A DNA stretch of 64,000 bases, from contig JAHJIQ010000013.1 in assembly GCA_018823285.1 (NCBI GenBank), positions 1 through 64,000 on the forward strand. The letters run 5' to 3'. The DNA is from Pseudomonadota bacterium. GTDB lineage: Bacteria > Desulfobacterota > Desulfobulbia > Desulfobulbales > JAGXFP01. Numbering within the stretch: the stretch's first letter is position 1; every line of letters begins with the position of its first letter. Both the position numbers and the translations under genes were made by a program. The notes beneath the pieces are model-generated. The model did not search any database. It was not told where the DNA came from and saw only the letters and a list, made by a program, of their open reading frames with translations. Positions 61,011 to 64,000 of the stretch are shown one piece after another.

Positions 61011-61076
61011 ACCCGATGGAGGAATCATCCGGCTCCCAACAGGGGTCGGCCCGTCAAACTGAAATATCACCCGACC

Positions 61077-61961
61077 TCAGATCCCCCTTTTTCTTTTGAA
61101 GTCTTCAATTTTCTCCATCTCCTTCTCAAAACATTCCGGGCAGAATCCATGGCTGACGTTCGCTTCCGAGTGTTTGTGCAAATATACATCCACCTGCTCC
61201 CAAAACCCTTCATCGTCACGGATCTTCTTGCAACGGGAGCAGAGGGGAATAATCCCCCTGAGCGCTTTAATTTCGTTCCTGGCGGCAATCAGGGTTGCGA
61301 TCAGGTCATCCTTTTCCTGTTCAATTTTCCTCTGGGCGACAAGACTTCTGTATGCGTAAAAAGAGGCGGACAACACAGACAGCATCAGCAAAAATGCGAT
61401 CACAAAAACCGCCAGATTGATCTTGCCGATAATCTTCCCGACCTGTGTCATTGTTTTTGTGATATCGTAATAGATCTCAAAAGCACCGATGATCTCACCA
61501 TTGTCTCTAATCGGCACATAGCATTCGACAACAAAGCTCTCGAAAACGTCTCCGGCAGTCGTTTTATTCTTGTTTCTCTCCAGTACGCTGTACGCTTTGT
61601 TGCTGTTGATAATGTCATTAAAAAACACCCTGTCTGCCTGCATGCCGATATCCCGCGGATCGGTTGCGTATATGATTTTTCCCCGCTCGGAGAAAACCTT
61701 GACCTTTTCCAAGGCAAAAATTGATTTTGTCTCATCGATTTTTTCGATAACCTTCAATCCCAGCCGGGTTTCATCCAGGATCGTACCGTGAAGGTGCATA
61801 GCCGTAGACATATTGAAGGCCATATCCGTCATCATTTTTTCCGTATGGGTGACGACATAGGACGTGAAAGCCGGTGTTGTTACAAAATAATTGAAGAGCG
61901 GAAAGAAGATTGTTGCAAGGGCTGCGGAAACCACGACTCCAATGATTGTTCTCGTTTTCAT
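61077..61961 (-). CDS. Membrane sensor with extracellular domain and Cys4 motif, no output domain
   Basis: 294 aa with two membrane helices (about 7-28 and 184-208, INLAVFVIAFLLMLSVLSAS) that enclose a ~155-aa extracytoplasmic sensor domain (FESFVVECYVPIRDNGEIIG, FEIYYDITKTM), Cache/DUF3365-like. A coiled coil and a C-terminal Cys motif follow: RGIIPLCSRCKKIRDDEGFW and SHGFCPECFEKEM (C-x2-C...C-x2-C). This motif usually ends sensor kinases or cyclases; here no kinase, GGDEF or HAMP domain is present, so the protein may signal through a partner. Stands alone. Confidence 0.65.
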   Translation of the reverse strand: MKTRTIIGVVVSAALATIFFPLFNYFVTTPAFTSYVVTHTEKMMTDMAFNMSTAMHLHGTILDETRLGLKVIEKIDETKSIFALEKVKVFSERGKIIYATDPRDIGMQADRVFFNDIINSNKAYSVLERNKNKTTAGDVFESFVVECYVPIRDNGEIIGAFEIYYDITKTMTQVGKIIGKINLAVFVIAFLLMLSVLSASFYAYRSLVAQRKIEQEKDDLIATLIAARNEIKALRGIIPLCSRCKKIRDDEGFWEQVDVYLHKHSEANVSHGFCPECFEKEMEKIEDFKRKRGI

Positions 61962-62064
61962 ATCTTCTCACAGGGAATATATATCGCACCAAGGTTCCTG
62001 ATGAATATCCATCTTCTCATCCAATAAAACACCGGGTCAAGAAGTTTACCGAATTCCCCGCATC

Positions 62065-62195
62065 AAGCTGAGTTGAGCAGCTTGCCTGCTCGTACCGATG
62101 AGTTAAGTTAAGCAGCGTGCCTGCTTATACGAAACTTATGCCCCCCGGGCGAAAGCGAGCTTACGAGACATCGAAACTTATACCTCAAGGGGGTA
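62065..62195 (-). repeat. Dispersed 55-bp hairpin repeat, two units in opposite orientation
   Basis: One unit at 62065 (CTGAGTTGAGCAGCTTGCC) and one at 62100 (GAGTTAAGTTAAGCAGCGTG then CCTGCTTATACGAAACTTAT). Two CGAAACTTAT ends and GCGAAAGCGAGCTTACGAG follow. This is the reverse complement of the 39405-39490 arrangement, including its divergent first unit. The remaining 62196-62352 shows no supportable gene. Confidence 0.85.
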
Positions 62196-62352
62196 CTGAA
62201 GTGAGTACCCGTAGAGTGAAAAAAGGATACCCCCTTCAGCCGGACAGCTTATGGAACCACTTCAGGCAAGTGGAAAATCAGCCTTTTCTCCGGACAGCTC
62301 CCGTTCATTCAGGAGACGGAAGCCCGGAGAACCACCGGATATCCGGAAACGA

Positions 62353-63249
62353 CTACAGACCCTCCTCCCGGACTCTTAAATAAGACGGGAACTTCGGAAG
62401 ACCGGACTTGTAAAATCCATAATACTTGAAAGTGATGGTTGTCCCGACCTGCGGCGGATGGACTCTTTCCTCATCCGTAAAGCCGGTGCCGATTTTGCAT
62501 CGGGTTCCATTCGGCAGTTCAACCAGTAACGCGCCAAGTCTTTCTCTATTTCTACCCGTGCCCGGCAGGTGGGCAACCACTTCACCCTCCATATCCTGAT
62601 AGCTTTTAACCTTCAGAATGTCGCTGCTCCTGCCCATGCGGTAGAATGTATCCGGCCTTCTGACAATCAGACCTTCGCCACCCACGCTCTCAACTTTGAA
62701 CAATTCTTCTTTCAGGTCCTCTTTACTTTTCACCGACTTTTGGGCGATAAGAAAAACATATCCGGAAGGATGCTCTGCAAACCACTCCGCTCCCTTTTGC
62801 AGCCGCTGAACAAACGGGGCGTCAGCTTCAGGCACATCGAAGACGGCAAACTTCAGATCAAGCCAACCACTGTGGGGTTGTTGCTTCTTGACTATCCCGA
62901 CTGTCTTTTCAAAGGTGCCACGCCCGCCCCATATTTCACCTTCAAGGGCAAAGTCAGGGAAATTTTTGAGAAACTCGGCGGGCGGGTTCAATGGAATGCC
63001 GTTCTTGGAGAGCAGCCTTTTCCCGTCCCAATACCCTCTGACCCCATCGAGCTTTTCGCTGACCAGCCACCCGGCAACATCGATATTCTGCTCATACACC
63101 TGGGGCAGCATGAGTTCAAGAGCCGCCGCAGCAGTTCCCGAGAGGAAAATGGCAAGGAGCGGTATCAGAAGAAGCGTTGCGCGCCTTATCCTGCAGCAAT
63201 CTAAAACGTATAAACCGTCCAAGCGGCTTGTGTCATTCAAGTTGTTCAT
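62353..63249 (-). CDS. Exported ATP-dependent DNA ligase (LigE type)
   Basis: An ATP-dependent DNA ligase with an apparent export signal. ATG 63249 gives 298 aa; the hydrophobic stretch RRATLLLIPLLAIFLSGTAA (about 22-41) looks like a signal peptide. The nucleotidyltransferase lysine motif I is SEKLDGVRGYWDG; ALEGEIWGG, GLIVRR and ILKVKSYQDMEGEVV are motifs III, IV and V, and an OB-fold domain ends in ITFKYYGFYKSGLPKFPSYL. Periplasmic LigE-type ligases are linked to natural competence in other bacteria. No competence gene is near. Confidence 0.88.
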   Translation of the reverse strand: MNNLNDTSRLDGLYVLDCCRIRRATLLLIPLLAIFLSGTAAAALELMLPQVYEQNIDVAGWLVSEKLDGVRGYWDGKRLLSKNGIPLNPPAEFLKNFPDFALEGEIWGGRGTFEKTVGIVKKQQPHSGWLDLKFAVFDVPEADAPFVQRLQKGAEWFAEHPSGYVFLIAQKSVKSKEDLKEELFKVESVGGEGLIVRRPDTFYRMGRSSDILKVKSYQDMEGEVVAHLPGTGRNRERLGALLVELPNGTRCKIGTGFTDEERVHPPQVGTTITFKYYGFYKSGLPKFPSYLRVREEGL

Positions 63250-63392
63250 TCCAACCGGCTTATTGTAGTGCTGGATCGACTCCACGCGTTCAAGCGAAAA
63301 ATACCAAATGCAGGTTAGGCGGACAAGCAAATTAATCATGGTAAATATCCAACGCTCCTGTTTAAATATCCGGCAAATCTACTACGGGAAAA

Positions 63393-64000
63393 ATGGAAAA
63401 AATGGGTGCCGACTGCAAACCGAAAGCAATTGTCCTCTTAAGTGGCGGGCTTGACTCGACTACAACTCTTGCTATTGCCGGACACGAGGGGTTTGATTGC
63501 TACTGTTTAAGCTTTTCCTACGGACAGCGACAGAGTATCGAACTTGAAAAAGCGAAGGTCATTGCCGAAAAAGCGGGAGCTGCCGAGCATCTGATCCTGA
63601 ATCTTGATCTCGGCAAAATCGGCGGGTCCGCGTTGACCGCTGATATTGAGGTTCCGAAACATGATTCCGTGAGCGAAATCTCCTCATCAATCCCCGTCAC
63701 CTATGTGCCGGCCCGGAACATCATCTTTCTCTCCCACGCCGTTGCCTGGGCGGAGGTGATCGGGGCCAGGGACATTTTTATCGGCATCAATGCCCTTGAT
63801 TACAGCGGTTATCCGGATTGCCGACCGGAATTTCTCAAATCCTTCATCAATACCGTGAATCTGGGGACCAAGGCGGGAGCGGAATCCGGCGACAGATTCA
63901 ATATCCACGCCCCGCTGATCAAATTGACCAAGAAAGAGATCATCGAAAAAGGGCTCTCCCTCGGGGTTGACTATTCCTTCACCCATAGCTGCTACGACCC
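63393..64000 (+). CDS. queC: 7-cyano-7-deazaguanine synthase QueC (3' end beyond window)
   Basis: Converts 7-carboxy-7-deazaguanine to preQ0 with ATP and ammonia, in queuosine biosynthesis. Starts at ATG 63393 (or 63402); the frame is open to the window edge (about 202 aa of the usual ~220-230). Visible motifs: the PP-loop [75 protein letters not shown] and the first Cys of the zinc site (HSCYDP). Cut by the right end. Confidence 0.95.
   Translation, partial: MEKMGADCKPKAIVLLSGGLDSTTTLAIAGHEGFDCYCLSFSYGQRQSIELEKAKVIAEKAGAAEHLILNLDLGKIGGSALTADIEVPKHDSVSEISSSIPVTYVPARNIIFLSHAVAWAEVIGARDIFIGINALDYSGYPDCRPEFLKSFINTVNLGTKAGAESGDRFNIHAPLIKLTKKEIIEKGLSLGVDYSFTHSCYD

Noticed and set aside
62201-62383. 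Plus-strand 60-aa frame starting GTG
   Set aside because: Runs into the 3' end of the ligase gene, has no ribosome site and no recognisable motif.
1-64000. tRNA or rRNA genes
   Set aside because: No tRNA cloverleaf or rRNA core sequences were noticed on either strand; short tRNAs could still be missed by eye.

Overview
The window looks like a chromosomal segment of a motile, anaerobic Desulfobacterota-type (deltaproteobacterial) organism. This is inferred from gene content: a moderately GC-rich sequence, a complete hook/rod flagellar cluster with FlgM, CsrA and FliW, a nickel ECF transporter under NikR, a giant multihaem c-type cytochrome with the CX4CH...CXXCH arrangement first described in Geobacter, a molybdopterin oxidoreductase with a TorD chaperone, and a Cys-rich XRE regulator of a kind seen in this group. 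No rRNA or tRNA gene was seen, so the taxonomy cannot be fixed from this window alone.

Layout. 1-3180: the end of an integron-like cassette array (three tiny cassette genes, one clear attC, degenerate attC-like sites), 25-bp repeats built on a dyad, an integron integrase with an extra N-terminal domain, and a lexA translationally coupled behind it. 3207-10456: purine permease (-), blocks of minisatellite repeats, a primase-helicase-like protein, a lipoprotein, a secreted CarboxypepD_reg-like protein and DNA polymerase I. 10457-12870: flgM with a sigma-54-like element, a relE relic, a diiron MBL-fold oxygen-sensor-like protein and repeats. 12877-25004 (-): fliW, csrA, flgL, flgK, flgN, flgJ, flgI, flgH, flgA, flgG, flgF, read from the high-coordinate end. 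25403-31688: a small secreted orphan, then a three-gene (-) cluster (FlhB-tail protein, 1291-aa membrane-anchored protein, CheW-like/TM/LysM fusion). 31862-36554: sfsA, then torD-molybdopterin oxidoreductase-FeS subunit. 36756-39342: small Cys-containing proteins, a Cys-rich regulator and an SBBP beta-propeller protein. 39602-57809: a 3867-aa secreted Fn3/beta-propeller/LamG/DUF2341 protein, translationally coupled to a 1740-aa cytochrome with 32 CXXCH and 3 CX4CH motifs, and a divergent ResB-like haem-biogenesis gene. 57784-61010: nikR, a NikR operator and nikMQO. 61077-64000: a membrane sensor, a periplasmic ATP-dependent DNA ligase and the start of queC.

How the parts work together. FlgM, CsrA and FliW with the flg genes form a late flagellar control and assembly block. 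FlgK and FlgL carry the same inserted module, so the hook-filament junction is probably decorated. The giant coupled pair (51.2 kb) with ResB looks like an extracellular redox or adhesion assembly; this is the strongest candidate for an undescribed system. The integrase-lexA pair suggests a cassette platform that may carry its own SOS repressor.

Several dispersed repeat families sit between genes: a 55-bp hairpin element at 12.8, 39.4, 58.2 and 62.1 kb, GGAGCCA heptamers, and a CCTTCGACAG-type repeat. All functional statements rest on reading translations by eye; no database search was run.
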